The notes under the pieces were generated by a model, which saw only the letters and a list, made by a program, of their open reading frames with translations, had not been told where the DNA came from and did no database searches. A DNA stretch of 15,168 nucleotides from JAAYYY01 sp964602995 (GTDB lineage Bacteria > Chloroflexota > Anaerolineae > Promineifilales > Promineifilaceae), in contig CAZRTM010000103.1 in the NCBI GenBank assembly GCA_964602995.1, forward strand, positions 1-15,168, given 5' to 3'. Position numbers and translations under genes: made by a program. Below are positions 1 through 7,185 of the stretch, one piece after another (position 1 is the first letter of the stretch; each line of letters starts with the position of its first letter).

Positions 1-1
1 C

Positions 2-204
2 GTCATCCTGAGCGCAGTCTGCATCCTTTCGTCATCCTGAGCGGAGTCTTCGGAGCGAAGGATCTCTGGTTCGACACGGTGAGATTCTTCGGCATTCGCC
101 TCGGAATGACGGCTAGCGATGCATCATCCTGAGCGCAGTCCAATCACCCTCCGTCACGCTGACGTGTCATCCTGAGCGGAGTCTTCGGAGCGAAGGATCT
201 CTGG
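2..204. repeat. Cluster of dispersed hairpin-repeat copies, mostly fragments
   Basis: Several copies of a repeat that begins GTCATCCTGAGCG are packed together. Two stretches, 31-69 and 166-204, are identical over 39 bases and run from GTCATCCTGAGCG through CGAAGGATCTCTGG. Shorter fragments with the variant TCATCCTGAGCGCAGTC lie at 2-20 and 123-140. Only the copy starting at 31 has a matching right arm. Repeats of this type are, from general knowledge, common between genes in Chloroflexota and some other phyla. No reading frame through them looks coding. Confidence 0.8.
31..110. repeat. Complete imperfect-palindrome repeat element
   Basis: The left arm (31-65) starts GTCATCCTGAG and ends CGAAGGATCTC. 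The reverse complement of the right arm (81-110) starts GTCATTCCGAG and ends CGAAGAATCTC, so both arm ends pair with a few mismatches. The arms differ in length (35 and 30 bases), which leaves a bulge in the middle of the stem, and the loop is 15 bases. It could fold as RNA or as single-stranded DNA, like a REP or MITE-type element. No encoded protein is associated with it here. Confidence 0.7.
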
Positions 205-455
205 GTGCCAGTGACCGGCCGCGTTGATGTTCTCCTGACACAATACCCCAGGCAGCAGCAGAAACCTATGGGTGACTTCCCTACCTTTCCTCCTCCTAAG
301 ACCGTACTTTGCTGCCGGAATGCGCTCCTCTCGCGCCGCGCTCCCTACCCCAAGCTCCCCAGCGCACAACCAGCGGCGCCAGCTTCTCGCGCAATACGCA
401 ATAAGGACGGTGACACTTTTCCCACCATACCCGTAGCCAGCAGCACACTGTGCAA
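205..455. other. Intergenic stretch without a recognisable gene
   Basis: Frames on both strands are open here, but neither translation contains a recognisable domain, a hydrophobic segment or a good ribosome site. The products are rich in Arg, Ser, Pro and Ala, as expected of non-coding GC-rich DNA. No RNA gene was recognised. The stretch separates the repeat cluster from the promoter of the MFS gene. Confidence 0.6.
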
Positions 456-485
456 TTGACTTTTTCACGCAGTTGTGGTTAAAAT
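456..485 (+). promoter_or_regulatory. Sigma70-type promoter of the MFS gene
   Basis: TTGACT at 456-461 and TAAAAT at 480-485 are separated by 18 bases, a near-consensus -35/-10 pair. Transcription would start near 492. That leaves an AT-rich leader of about 80 bases before the GTG start at 574. The same placement rules out the upstream in-frame GTG at 475, which lies inside the promoter. Confidence 0.6.
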
Positions 486-489
486 CAAA

Positions 490-517
490 ATGAAAATTAT
501 ATTTTATTATATTTCAT
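490..517. promoter_or_regulatory. AT-rich inverted repeat at the presumed transcription start
   Basis: ATGAAA at 490-495 and TTTCAT at 512-517 are inverted copies 16 bases apart, with A/T-only sequence between. They sit on the predicted start of the MFS transcript, where a repressor operator or a 5' hairpin would be expected. The very AT-rich composition makes chance pairing likely. Confidence 0.25.
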
Positions 518-564
518 GCATACTTTTTAATAAATCCTCAAACTATTATGACGCTGTTTTGTAT

Positions 565-571
565 GGAGGGG
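565..571 (+). promoter_or_regulatory. Shine-Dalgarno site that fixes the MFS start
   Basis: GGAGGGG ends two bases before the GTG at 574, with four bases between the GGAGG core and the start. The spacing is short but usable. It is the only strong site near the beginning of this reading frame. Confidence 0.6.
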
Positions 572-573
572 TC

Positions 574-1830
574 GTGATACCACCAATCTTACGGGAACGG
601 AACTTTGCACTGCTCTGGTTTGGCGGGCTTATCTCAATCAGCGGCAATTGGATGCTGCAGATTGCGCTCCCTGCCTATGTATTTGATCTGACCAACTCCA
701 CTCTGGCAACGGGCACGATGTTTATCGCAGCGACGATACCCAGGGTGTTGCTTGGTTCGATGGCGGGTGTCTTTGTGGACCGTTGGGACCGGCAGCGAAC
801 GATGGTCATCATTAACCTTTTCCAGGCCCTGGTGCTGCTCGCCCTGTTGCTGGTGCGTTCCACTGAGATGCTGTGGATAGTTTACGTCGTCGCCTTTACC
901 CAATCGGCGCTGTCGCAGTTCTTTGGGCCTGCCGAAAACGCTTTACTCCCCACCCTGGTTGGAGAAGAGCATCTCCTGGCCGCAAATTCGATGAACGCAC
1001 TCAACGACAATCTGGCCCGCTTGATAGGTCCAGCCCTGGGCGGAATCCTGGCCTTCGCCGTGGGTCTGACCGGCGTGGCCCTGGTTGATGCCGCCACCTA
1101 TCTCATCGCCGCGCTGCTCATCGCGCTAATCAGGCAAACACCGCGCGCCGCCAGCACCAGCCCGTCAGAGCAAACAGGCCGAGGTTCGTTCATGGCCATC
1201 TGGCATGAGTGGCTGGCGGGGTTGCGGCTGATGCGAGGGCACCGCCTGCTGCTAGGGCTATTCACAATTGCCGCAATCACGGCCATCGGCGAAGGCGTGC
1301 TCTCCGTCCTCTTTGTTCCATTTGTCACCGACGTCCTGCACGGCCAGGCGCTGGAGCTAGGCTGGTTGATGTCGGCACAGGCTGTGGGCGGATTACTGGG
1401 CGGTGTGCTGCTGGCCCGGGTCGCAACCCGCCTGGAACCGGCCGCTATCCTGGGTCCCAGTGCCATCGTGTTCGGCCTGATTGACCTTGCCATTTTCAAC
1501 TATCCCGCCTTTTTCACCGGGTTCACGATCGCGTTGATCTTGTTTATCGTGGTTGGCCTACCCGCCGCCGCTGTTGGAGCTGGTTTCTCCACACTCCTGC
1601 AAAATAACACCACCGATTCCTATCGCGGCCGCGTGTTCGGCGCTCTCAGTACAACCATGGCCCTGCTGATGCTGGCCGGTATGGGATTCGCCAGCTTCGC
1701 CGGGGACAAGTTCGGCATTGTCCCAGTCATCAACATCCAGGGATTTGTCTACGTGCTGGCAGGGCTGCTTGCCATACGCCTGCTGGCCCGCCCAGGAGTC
1801 GTCAAGAAAGCGCTGGAGGTTAACAGCTAA
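574..1830 (+). CDS. MFS efflux transporter (MFS_3/DHA3-like)
   Basis: The product is a 418-residue integral membrane protein of the major facilitator superfamily, most like the MFS_3/DHA3 group that contains macrolide exporters and EntS. It should exchange protons for a small exported molecule at the cytoplasmic membrane; the substrate cannot be told. About twelve hydrophobic segments span the whole length. The loop after the second segment carries the motif-A-like GVFVDRWDRQR (residues 65-75). FFGPAENALLPTLVG near residue 116 and the RGRVFGALST stretch late in the protein fit this group. The frame is open back to 475, but the GTG at 574 is chosen because it has a Shine-Dalgarno site, lies downstream of the promoter, and begins the usual N-terminal ERNFALLWFG segment. 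The upstream extension would be AT-rich and unlike the family. It is the only plus-strand gene, and its stop codon directly abuts the assembly gap. Confidence 0.88.
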   Translation: MIPPILRERNFALLWFGGLISISGNWMLQIALPAYVFDLTNSTLATGTMFIAATIPRVLLGSMAGVFVDRWDRQRTMVIINLFQALVLLALLLVRSTEMLWIVYVVAFTQSALSQFFGPAENALLPTLVGEEHLLAANSMNALNDNLARLIGPALGGILAFAVGLTGVALVDAATYLIAALLIALIRQTPRAASTSPSEQTGRGSFMAIWHEWLAGLRLMRGHRLLLGLFTIAAITAIGEGVLSVLFVPFVTDVLHGQALELGWLMSAQAVGGLLGGVLLARVATRLEPAAILGPSAIVFGLIDLAIFNYPAFFTGFTIALILFIVVGLPAAAVGAGFSTLLQNNTTDSYRGRVFGALSTTMALLMLAGMGFASFAGDKFGIVPVINIQGFVYVLAGLLAIRLLARPGVVKKALEVNS

Positions 1831-1930
1831 NNNNNNNNNNNNNNNNNNNNNNNNNNNNNNNNNNNNNNNNNNNNNNNNNNNNNNNNNNNNNNNNNNNNNN
1901 NNNNNNNNNNNNNNNNNNNNNNNNNNNNNN
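1831..1930. other. Assembly gap of 100 Ns
   Basis: Exactly 100 Ns is the usual placeholder for a scaffold gap of unknown size. It follows the MFS stop codon with no base in between and ends 17 bases before the stop of the convergent M24 gene. The missing sequence may be a short convergent terminator region or much longer, so adjacency of the two genes is not established. Confidence 0.95.
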
Positions 1931-1947
1931 TTCGTGGCAAAAAAATC

Positions 1948-3096
1948 CTACTCCACAACCCGCATCTCCCGCGCCCCAGTCGTCAGCGCTTCGCCGCCGC
2001 CCTCACGCACCACCACCACATCCTCGACGCGCGCCGAGAAGGCGTCGAACTGCGTGATACTCGGCTCCACCGTGAACAGCATCCCCTCCTGCAACACCGT
2101 CTCGTTCCCCGCCGTCAGGAAAGGCGGCTCATGAACATCCATGCCGATGCCGTGGCCCAGCCGGTGGCGGAACGCCGCACCATAGCCGGCCTGTTCAATC
2201 ACGTCGCGCGCGGCGCGGTCCACCTGTTCCGCCGTCACCTGCCCGGCGCGCATGGCGGCAATGCCCGCCGCCTGAGAAGCCATGACCAGCTCATAAATAC
2301 GCCGGTACTCAGCATCCGGCTCGCCAAAGAAAACAGTGCGCCCAAAGTCGTAGCAATAGCCCTCGTGAATGGCCCCAAAATCAAAGAGAATAGCCACTGG
2401 CGGCCGTAACTGGCGCGGCCACGTCTGCTGCGGCTTGCCGAAAATTAATGGATGCTCCGGGCCAGAACAGTAGAGGGTGGTGGTGAACGATGGCCCCAGC
2501 GAGCCGTGCACCCGCAACTGGTAATCGACCTCAGAGACAATATCCAGCTCCGTCATCCCATGGTGCAGCTTCTCACAAACCGCTTCATAAGCAGCCATTG
2601 TTATTTCGCCCGCCCGGCGCATCGTCGCAATCTCCTCCTCAGATTTAATCACGCGCATGCGCCGCACAATGTCTGTGGCCGAAATAAAGTGCGCCTGGGG
2701 CAACAACGCTTGCAGGGCCACAATCGTCTCGCCCGACGTCTCGTCGCCAATAGCCACGCGCGGCCGGGCCGGTAATTTGGCCTCTCCAATCAATCGAGAT
2801 ACCAGCGTCGCCGGATCATCCCAATCGCCCAGCACGCGCACCTCGACCCCTTCTACATCGTTAAAGCCGCCGAACTCGGCCGTCATGCGCGATAGAGCCA
2901 GCACGGGCGGCTGCCCCGGCGCCAGCCAGGCTCCCTCCACCCAGGCCCCCGGATGCAGCACAGCGCCATAAGTGGGAATTTCACGGGCAATGCCCGCCAG
3001 ATAATGCAGGTCCGCCGAGGGCGGCAGATACGCCAGGTCCGCTTCATTTTCCAGCAGCGTTTGAAACTGCTTCAGTCGAGGTAGATCACTCATCAT
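1948..3096 (-). CDS. M24 family metallopeptidase (Xaa-Pro aminopeptidase/prolidase-like)
   Basis: This 382-residue cytosolic peptidase has the two-domain plan of Xaa-Pro aminopeptidases and prolidases. A creatinase-like N-terminal domain (about residues 1-145) precedes the pita-bread catalytic domain (about 150-375). All five metal ligands of family M24 are visible: D239 in LFDFG, D250 in YDFGRT, H315 in RLGHGIG, E344 in FTVEPS and E358 in ARVEDVV. A two-metal enzyme that removes the residue before proline is therefore expected; aminopeptidase and dipeptidase activity cannot be separated from sequence alone. The frame can be extended four residues to a TTG at 3108, but the paired ATGs at 3096 and 3093 are more likely starts. 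The ribosome site is weak (GGAAA). A hairpin at 3111-3151 separates it from mscL. Confidence 0.9.
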   Translation of the reverse strand: MMSDLPRLKQFQTLLENEADLAYLPPSADLHYLAGIAREIPTYGAVLHPGAWVEGAWLAPGQPPVLALSRMTAEFGGFNDVEGVEVRVLGDWDDPATLVSRLIGEAKLPARPRVAIGDETSGETIVALQALLPQAHFISATDIVRRMRVIKSEEEIATMRRAGEITMAAYEAVCEKLHHGMTELDIVSEVDYQLRVHGSLGPSFTTTLYCSGPEHPLIFGKPQQTWPRQLRPPVAILFDFGAIHEGYCYDFGRTVFFGEPDAEYRRIYELVMASQAAGIAAMRAGQVTAEQVDRAARDVIEQAGYGAAFRHRLGHGIGMDVHEPPFLTAGNETVLQEGMLFTVEPSITQFDAFSARVEDVVVVREGGGEALTTGAREMRVVE

Positions 3097-3110
3097 TTTC
3101 CAAAACAACA

Positions 3111-3151
3111 GCCACGACCACCTGCCCCCTTTGCGGGCAGACCGCCGTGGC
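3111..3151 (-). terminator. Hairpin between mscL and the M24 gene, candidate terminator
   Basis: GCCACG (3111-3116) pairs with CGTGGC (3146-3151), and CTGCCC (3122-3127) pairs with GGGCAG (3135-3140). A 5x5 internal loop separates the two helices and the apical loop is 7 bases. On the minus strand it lies just after the mscL stop and is followed by a short T-rich run (TTGTTTT). It could end the mscL transcript. It also lies in the leader of the M24 gene, so a role there is possible. Confidence 0.45.
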
Positions 3152-3185
3152 TACATTAAATAGATTGCTTGCAACGAGGAACGAA

Positions 3186-3560
3186 TTACTCTCTCAAATT
3201 CGCTCGCAACAGGTCACGAATCTCCATCAGCAACTGCTCTTCTGTCGTCAACACATCTGGTTCCGGTTCCGGCTCTCGCTGGAAGCGCTCGGCAACTCGC
3301 ACCAACCAGAAGATGACGAAGGCGATAATCAGGAAGTTAATCAGCGCCTGGATGAAGTTGCCATAGGTGATGGTAGCATTCCCAAACTGAATAGCCAATC
3401 CTGAAAAGTCAATGCCGCCCAGGATCACGCCGATGATAGGCATGATGATATCGTCCACTAGCGACGTGACGATGGCGCCAAAGGCCACACCCATAATCAC
3501 CGCAACCGCCAGGTCGAGCACATTACCCTTTGCAATAAACTCTTTGAAATCATTCCACAT
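3186..3560 (-). CDS. mscL: Large-conductance mechanosensitive channel MscL
   Basis: The 124-residue product is a typical MscL, the pentameric inner-membrane channel that opens under membrane tension and releases solutes during osmotic downshock. The N-terminus MWNDFKEFIAKGNVLDLAVA is the amphipathic S1 helix running into TM1 (about residues 14-45), which contains the small-residue-rich VIMGVAFGAIVTSLVDDIIMP segment lining the gate. TM2 spans about 67-92. The conserved cytoplasmic helix TTEEQLLMEIRDLL follows an EPEPEP linker near residue 97. The frame stays open to 3593, but the ATG at 3560 has AGGAGG nine bases upstream and matches the family's start. The length is normal. Confidence 0.96.
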   Translation of the reverse strand: MWNDFKEFIAKGNVLDLAVAVIMGVAFGAIVTSLVDDIIMPIIGVILGGIDFSGLAIQFGNATITYGNFIQALINFLIIAFVIFWLVRVAERFQREPEPEPDVLTTEEQLLMEIRDLLRANLRE

Positions 3561-3569
3561 GCCGCTAAT

Positions 3570-3575
3570 CCTCCT
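3570..3575 (-). promoter_or_regulatory. Shine-Dalgarno site of mscL
   Basis: AGGAGG on the minus strand lies nine bases before the ATG at 3560. It selects that start over the eleven-residue upstream extension. Confidence 0.75.
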
Positions 3576-3669
3576 ACTGTTTCCTAAAAGCACCTGACAG
3601 TGCCAGCCTCAAAAATCCTCAATCACTGAGAAACAGGATAAGCGTCATGGCAAATAATGTCAATGTAAG

Positions 3670-4245
3670 CTAACGGCTCGCCCGAACCACAGCCGTCCCT
3701 GCCAGCCGATCATACACCGTCTGCCGCGGCTGCCGGGCCACGGCTATGAGGTACACAAAGAGGAGCACGTAGACAAAGCCGATCAGCACGAGACGCCACG
3801 TAGAAAAGACCGTATCAGGCTGCATCCAGGGGTTGGTTGGCACGTTGACGGCAAAGTGCGCCAGCTCCCAGGGCAAGAGCTTACCAGCCGTGCGTGCCAC
3901 CACCTGACCGGTACTGAGCTTATCGCCGGAAACGGACGCAACGCGCAGACCAAGCAGCCGCTTGCCAATGGTAGCCCGCCACCGGGACCGCTCCAGGAGG
4001 ATAAAGTAGAGCCAGACGGGAAGCGAAATAGTAGCCAGAACGTACAGCTCCAGGTACAAGCCGTTCTCAATGAAAGCCTCCCCATACCTCCGGGAGACAA
4101 TTGGAAACAGAAACGTTTGCACCCCCACAAACGCACCGAACGCTATGACTATATCGACAACATACGCTGCCACACGTCGCAGCAGATGTGGCCACCGGTC
4201 TACGTTGCTATCTGTGAGTGCAATAGACTCGACGGGATTATTCAT
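3670..4245 (-). CDS. RDD family membrane protein
   Basis: The 191-residue protein carries an RDD domain, named for its conserved Arg-Asp-Asp. Here these appear as the RR and D of RRVAAYVVDIV (about residues 23-31) and the D of QTVYDRLAGTAVV (D179). Between them are the family's ATIGKRLLGLRV segment (about 91-102) and three hydrophobic spans at about 27-48, 66-84 and 151-169. The biochemical role of most RDD proteins is unknown; some have been linked to Na+/H+ exchange, but nothing here supports that specifically. The ATG at 4245 has AGGAG about eight bases upstream. The gene sits alone between the ABC-2 permease and mscL, with over 100 bases on each side, so an operon is not evident. Confidence 0.85.
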   Translation of the reverse strand: MNNPVESIALTDSNVDRWPHLLRRVAAYVVDIVIAFGAFVGVQTFLFPIVSRRYGEAFIENGLYLELYVLATISLPVWLYFILLERSRWRATIGKRLLGLRVASVSGDKLSTGQVVARTAGKLLPWELAHFAVNVPTNPWMQPDTVFSTWRLVLIGFVYVLLFVYLIAVARQPRQTVYDRLAGTAVVRASR

Positions 4246-4389
4246 TGCCAGACTCCTGAAACGTTATGCTGCTCTAGCACCATCAAAAGTGGCTGCCCAC
4301 GCCCATTCACCGTCGCCGCTACTTCCAGCTAATTGTCGTGCTTGCTGCACGTACATTCCGGTCCCGCCAGTATACCGCCTTCTTCAAGA

Positions 4390-4420
4390 GGGTGCAGGCC
4401 ACATCACAGTAGCCGCACCC
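4390..4420 (-). terminator. Stable hairpin downstream of the ABC-2 permease gene
   Basis: GGGTGC (4390-4395) pairs with GCACCC (4415-4420), and GGC (4397-4399) pairs with GCC (4412-4414) after a one-base bulge, giving nine pairs around a 12-base loop. It lies about 60 bases past the permease stop and before the RDD gene, where a terminator is expected. There is no proper T-run on the minus strand, so it may act only as a 3' end or a processing site. Confidence 0.4.
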
Positions 4421-4478
4421 CCTCATCACGCAGTTGATATAGGACGTGACTCCCCGCCGGCGATTACACCGCAATTGC

Positions 4479-6224
4479 TTACTTGTTCACGCTCTCTTTC
4501 GAGCGCGTCGCGTCTACGATCTCCGGTTCACGGCTGATCATAAGCTCGCCGGTCACCTGCGTGACCATCCAGACCAGCACAGCGCCATAGGTCAGGCCAA
4601 AGATAGCGCCGGCCACGGCCGCCCACTGCCAGCCCACCGCCAGAGCCAGGACCAGCGGTGCGGCGATTGGCAAGAGGACGAAGAAAATCACAGCGGGCAT
4701 CAGGAAGGCATTGGCGATACCGGTCAGACAGCCTCCGCCGCCACCCCCACCAAAGGGGTTCTGTCCCGACTGGCTTTCGGGATTCATCGGATAGGGAAAG
4801 AGCACGGAGAACAGGATGTCAACCGCCAGCACAGCCACGCCGGTGGCCAGGCTTAGCGGCAGCAAGCTGCCAATAACAAGCGAAGGCATAACAAACGACG
4901 CTACTACAGCGCCAAGCAGGATGGGCGGGCTGTTCAGCACAAGCTGAGCCAGCACCTTGCCCAGCAGCAGCCGCTGGCGCGGGATTGGCGTCAGGAACAG
5001 CGTGGAAAGTCCTGTTGACTCCCACCCCAGCATATTCTGGCCATTCATCCAGTAGACGAACGCAGTGTAAAGCACAATCGCCGCCGCAATCGTCTCCGTG
5101 AGATAGGGATTCGTTTCAGCGCCGCTGGTTATGTCGTAATAGATGAGGAAACCGGTCGCAAATATAGGTAAGAGATAGCTATAGACAGCGCCAATCCGAC
5201 CTTGCGGCGAGCGCCATCGCAACTTCAGGTCCTTGAGAGCCACGTATCGCAAGTCGGCCGGAATCCAACCCCAAATGCTGCGTCGCGCTTCGTCGCGCCT
5301 GGCCACCACCTTCTCTTCTTCCGCTTTGGCCGCTGGCGCTCTGCCCACCACAAAGCCCTGGCCGGTCACAACGCGATTGGTGACACGCCACCAGAGGAAG
5401 GCGAGAATGGCAACCCATAGCAAAGCATAGCCCAACCACAGCAGCGCACCGCCCCACGCACCGGTCGTTGCCTGTTCAATCGCCTTGGCCCCCGCTCCCG
5501 GCGGCAGCCACTTCATCGTGTCCAACGGTTCCCAGCTCTGCAGGAATTGCCGTATCTCACCTGAGTTAGCAAAGAGGTAATTTTCGAGTGTCTCCTGCAT
5601 CAGCGAGAAAATCAGCCAGCAATTCACACCCAACAAGGCGCCCACAACCATTGTGATGTCGCGGAAGCGCCGGCTGCGCAAAATGCCGCCCAACGTGTTA
5701 ATGATCAACTGGCTGGTCAACACCATCATCAGGTATGTCAGAAAAATGGCTGCCAGGACTACCGGCAGGCTCAGCCCCAGGCCAAAACCAACAATGATGG
5801 CAAGGGCGAATGGCACCAGGAAGTAGGTGGGGTAGTCGAGTAACGTGCCCAGGAGCATATGCGCCAGGAAATCGCGGCGTGATATGGGGTAAGTGAGTAA
5901 CCGCGTGGGGTCCAGCCCTTCGTTGACGTTAAAGGAAAAGACAGGGGCCACGCTCCAGATGAACCAGAAGAGGATGAGCACAAGCGCCAACAGGCGCACC
6001 GGCCACTGATCCGGCAACAAGAGATAACCAGCGCCCGTAGCGATAGCCAGCCCAATGACCACAGGCGTCGCAAGGACAACAGTCATGATGGCGACGAGAA
6101 GCTGTGCCTTCTCGCCCATGAACTGGCGAAAAGAAAGCTTTGCTCGCAACCGGAGCAGCGCCTTTTGCTGCCGCCAATTAAGCCCAAACAACCCTTCGGG
6201 TGTCACCGGCGTCATCCCAGCCAT
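4479..6224 (-). CDS. ABC-2-type transporter permease
   Basis: This 581-residue polytopic membrane protein is the probable permease partner of the ATPase encoded just upstream. Two blocks of hydrophobic segments (about residues 43-280 and 350-575, roughly a dozen spans) flank a cytoplasmic stretch near 290-345 that contains AEEEKVVARRDEARR. That layout suggests both half-channels fused in one chain, as in several large ABC-2-like exporters. No substrate can be assigned. The ATG at 6224 has AGGAAG five bases upstream and overlaps the ATPase gene by 13 bases. A second ATG at 6215 forms a classic ATGA overlap but is poorly spaced from that site. Seven consecutive glycines (residues 492-498, encoded at 4731-4751) sit in a loop between hydrophobic spans. 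They use mixed Gly codons, and the frame continues normally after them. Confidence 0.8.
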   Translation of the reverse strand: MAGMTPVTPEGLFGLNWRQQKALLRLRAKLSFRQFMGEKAQLLVAIMTVVLATPVVIGLAIATGAGYLLLPDQWPVRLLALVLILFWFIWSVAPVFSFNVNEGLDPTRLLTYPISRRDFLAHMLLGTLLDYPTYFLVPFALAIIVGFGLGLSLPVVLAAIFLTYLMMVLTSQLIINTLGGILRSRRFRDITMVVGALLGVNCWLIFSLMQETLENYLFANSGEIRQFLQSWEPLDTMKWLPPGAGAKAIEQATTGAWGGALLWLGYALLWVAILAFLWWRVTNRVVTGQGFVVGRAPAAKAEEEKVVARRDEARRSIWGWIPADLRYVALKDLKLRWRSPQGRIGAVYSYLLPIFATGFLIYYDITSGAETNPYLTETIAAAIVLYTAFVYWMNGQNMLGWESTGLSTLFLTPIPRQRLLLGKVLAQLVLNSPPILLGAVVASFVMPSLVIGSLLPLSLATGVAVLAVDILFSVLFPYPMNPESQSGQNPFGGGGGGGCLTGIANAFLMPAVIFFVLLPIAAPLVLALAVGWQWAAVAGAIFGLTYGAVLVWMVTQVTGELMISREPEIVDATRSKESVNK

Positions 6225-6991
6225 GACAGCTTCCTTTCCCCCTCGCCATCCAGGCTTCCGGCGCCCACAGCCTGCAGGAACAGATCTTCCAGCGTGGCAT
6301 CCTCCCCGGCAGTGGCGCGCTGGCGCAGTTCGTCCATCGTTCCCTCTGCCACCAGCCGGCCGCGGTCGATGACGGCCACCCGTGTGCAGAGCCGCTCCAC
6401 CACTTCCAGAATGTGCGAGGAGAAGAAGATGGTTGTGCCCTGGCCCGTAAGTTGGCGCAGCACGTTGCGGATCACACGCCCGGTGACCGCATCAATCCCT
6501 TCAAATGGCTCATCGAGAAACAGCACGCGCGGCGTGTGTATAATCGCTGCAGCCAGCGCTGTCTTCTTACGCATGCCGGTGGAGTAATCGATGATGAACT
6601 TATCGGCGTCCTCCTCCAGCGCCATCAGATTGAGCAGCTCCTCAGTACGCGTCTGCACCACCGCTTCGTCCAGCCCGTACATCACCCCTACAAAACGGAT
6701 AAACTCGCGCCCCGTCAATCGCTCATAAAGGTTCAGCCCTTCCGGCATCACACCAATCTGTTGCTTGGCGGCCACCGGATCCTTCCACACGTCCACGCCA
6801 CGGATGCACGCCGTGCCCGCCGTGGGGCGCAGCAAGCCGACCAGCATCTTAATCGTCGTCGATTTCCCCGCCCCATTTGGCCCCAGGAAGCCGAAAAATT
6901 CGCCTTCGGCCACCTGCAAATTAAGCTCATTAACCGCCACCTTTTCCGCAAACTGTTTGGTCAAACCAATTGTCTCAATCGCCCAGTTCAA
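6212..6991 (-). CDS. ABC transporter ATP-binding protein (ABC-2/DrrA-like exporter)
   Basis: The 259-residue nucleotide-binding subunit would power export through the downstream permease, with which its gene overlaps. Walker A is GPNGAGKST (37-45), Walker B is VLFLDEP (156-162) and the switch histidine is H193. The signature is the degenerate YSTGM (136-140), and the Q-loop position reads MPEGLNLYERLTG. Both are usual in the ABC-2/DrrA-type ATPases and are not signs of inactivity. The start is a TTG, supported by a perfect AGGAGG six bases upstream and by the conserved beta-strand that begins IETIGLTKQF. The last 40 residues after the nucleotide-binding core are short and variable. On the minus strand this is the first gene of a two-gene operon. 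Confidence 0.92.
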   Translation of the reverse strand: MNWAIETIGLTKQFAEKVAVNELNLQVAEGEFFGFLGPNGAGKSTTIKMLVGLLRPTAGTACIRGVDVWKDPVAAKQQIGVMPEGLNLYERLTGREFIRFVGVMYGLDEAVVQTRTEELLNLMALEEDADKFIIDYSTGMRKKTALAAAIIHTPRVLFLDEPFEGIDAVTGRVIRNVLRQLTGQGTTIFFSSHILEVVERLCTRVAVIDRGRLVAEGTMDELRQRATAGEDATLEDLFLQAVGAGSLDGEGERKLSWLG

Positions 6992-7185
6992 AGGTAGCCT
7001 CCTACTACTTAACTCTCTTAATTTGGGGAAGCAGTACTATTCAATGGACTATACGCAAGAGGGTGGTGTGGGTTGCAGGATGCGGCTACGGTCCAGATGT
7101 CATGCCGCACAATGCTCTCAGGCCGCAGCTATGGGTCGCGATTATTTAGCATCGAGGGCTGTAGCGAGCGGTGAATGCCTCTACA
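6992..7185. other. Intergenic region before the ABC-2 operon
   Basis: About 190 bases separate the SEC-C gene from the ABC-2 ATPase gene. A TATAGT hexamer on the minus strand (7048-7053) could be a -10 box for the ABC-2 operon, but no good -35 lies at the proper distance. No small gene or convincing terminator was seen. Confidence 0.35.
6998..7003 (-). promoter_or_regulatory. Shine-Dalgarno site that fixes a TTG start
   Basis: AGGAGG on the minus strand lies six bases before the TTG at 6991. Its full match and ideal distance are the main reason to accept TTG as the start of the ABC-2 ATPase. Confidence 0.8.

Noticed and set aside
154..468. Open frames on both strands of the left intergenic region
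   Set aside because: They overlap the repeat cluster, have no recognisable motif and no good ribosome site, and their composition looks non-coding.
1718..2134. Open frame reading through the N gap
   Set aside because: It exists only because Ns contain no stops. The left part is a shadow of the MFS gene and the right part is antisense to the M24 gene.
4731..4751. Frameshift or assembly error at the glycine run
   Set aside because: The same frame continues into further hydrophobic spans and a normal stop, and the seven codons are varied, so the run appears real.
6212..6991. Inactive ABC ATPase because of the non-canonical signature and Q-loop
   Set aside because: YSTGM and MPEG variants are common in the ABC-2/DrrA-type group, and both Walker motifs and the switch histidine are intact.
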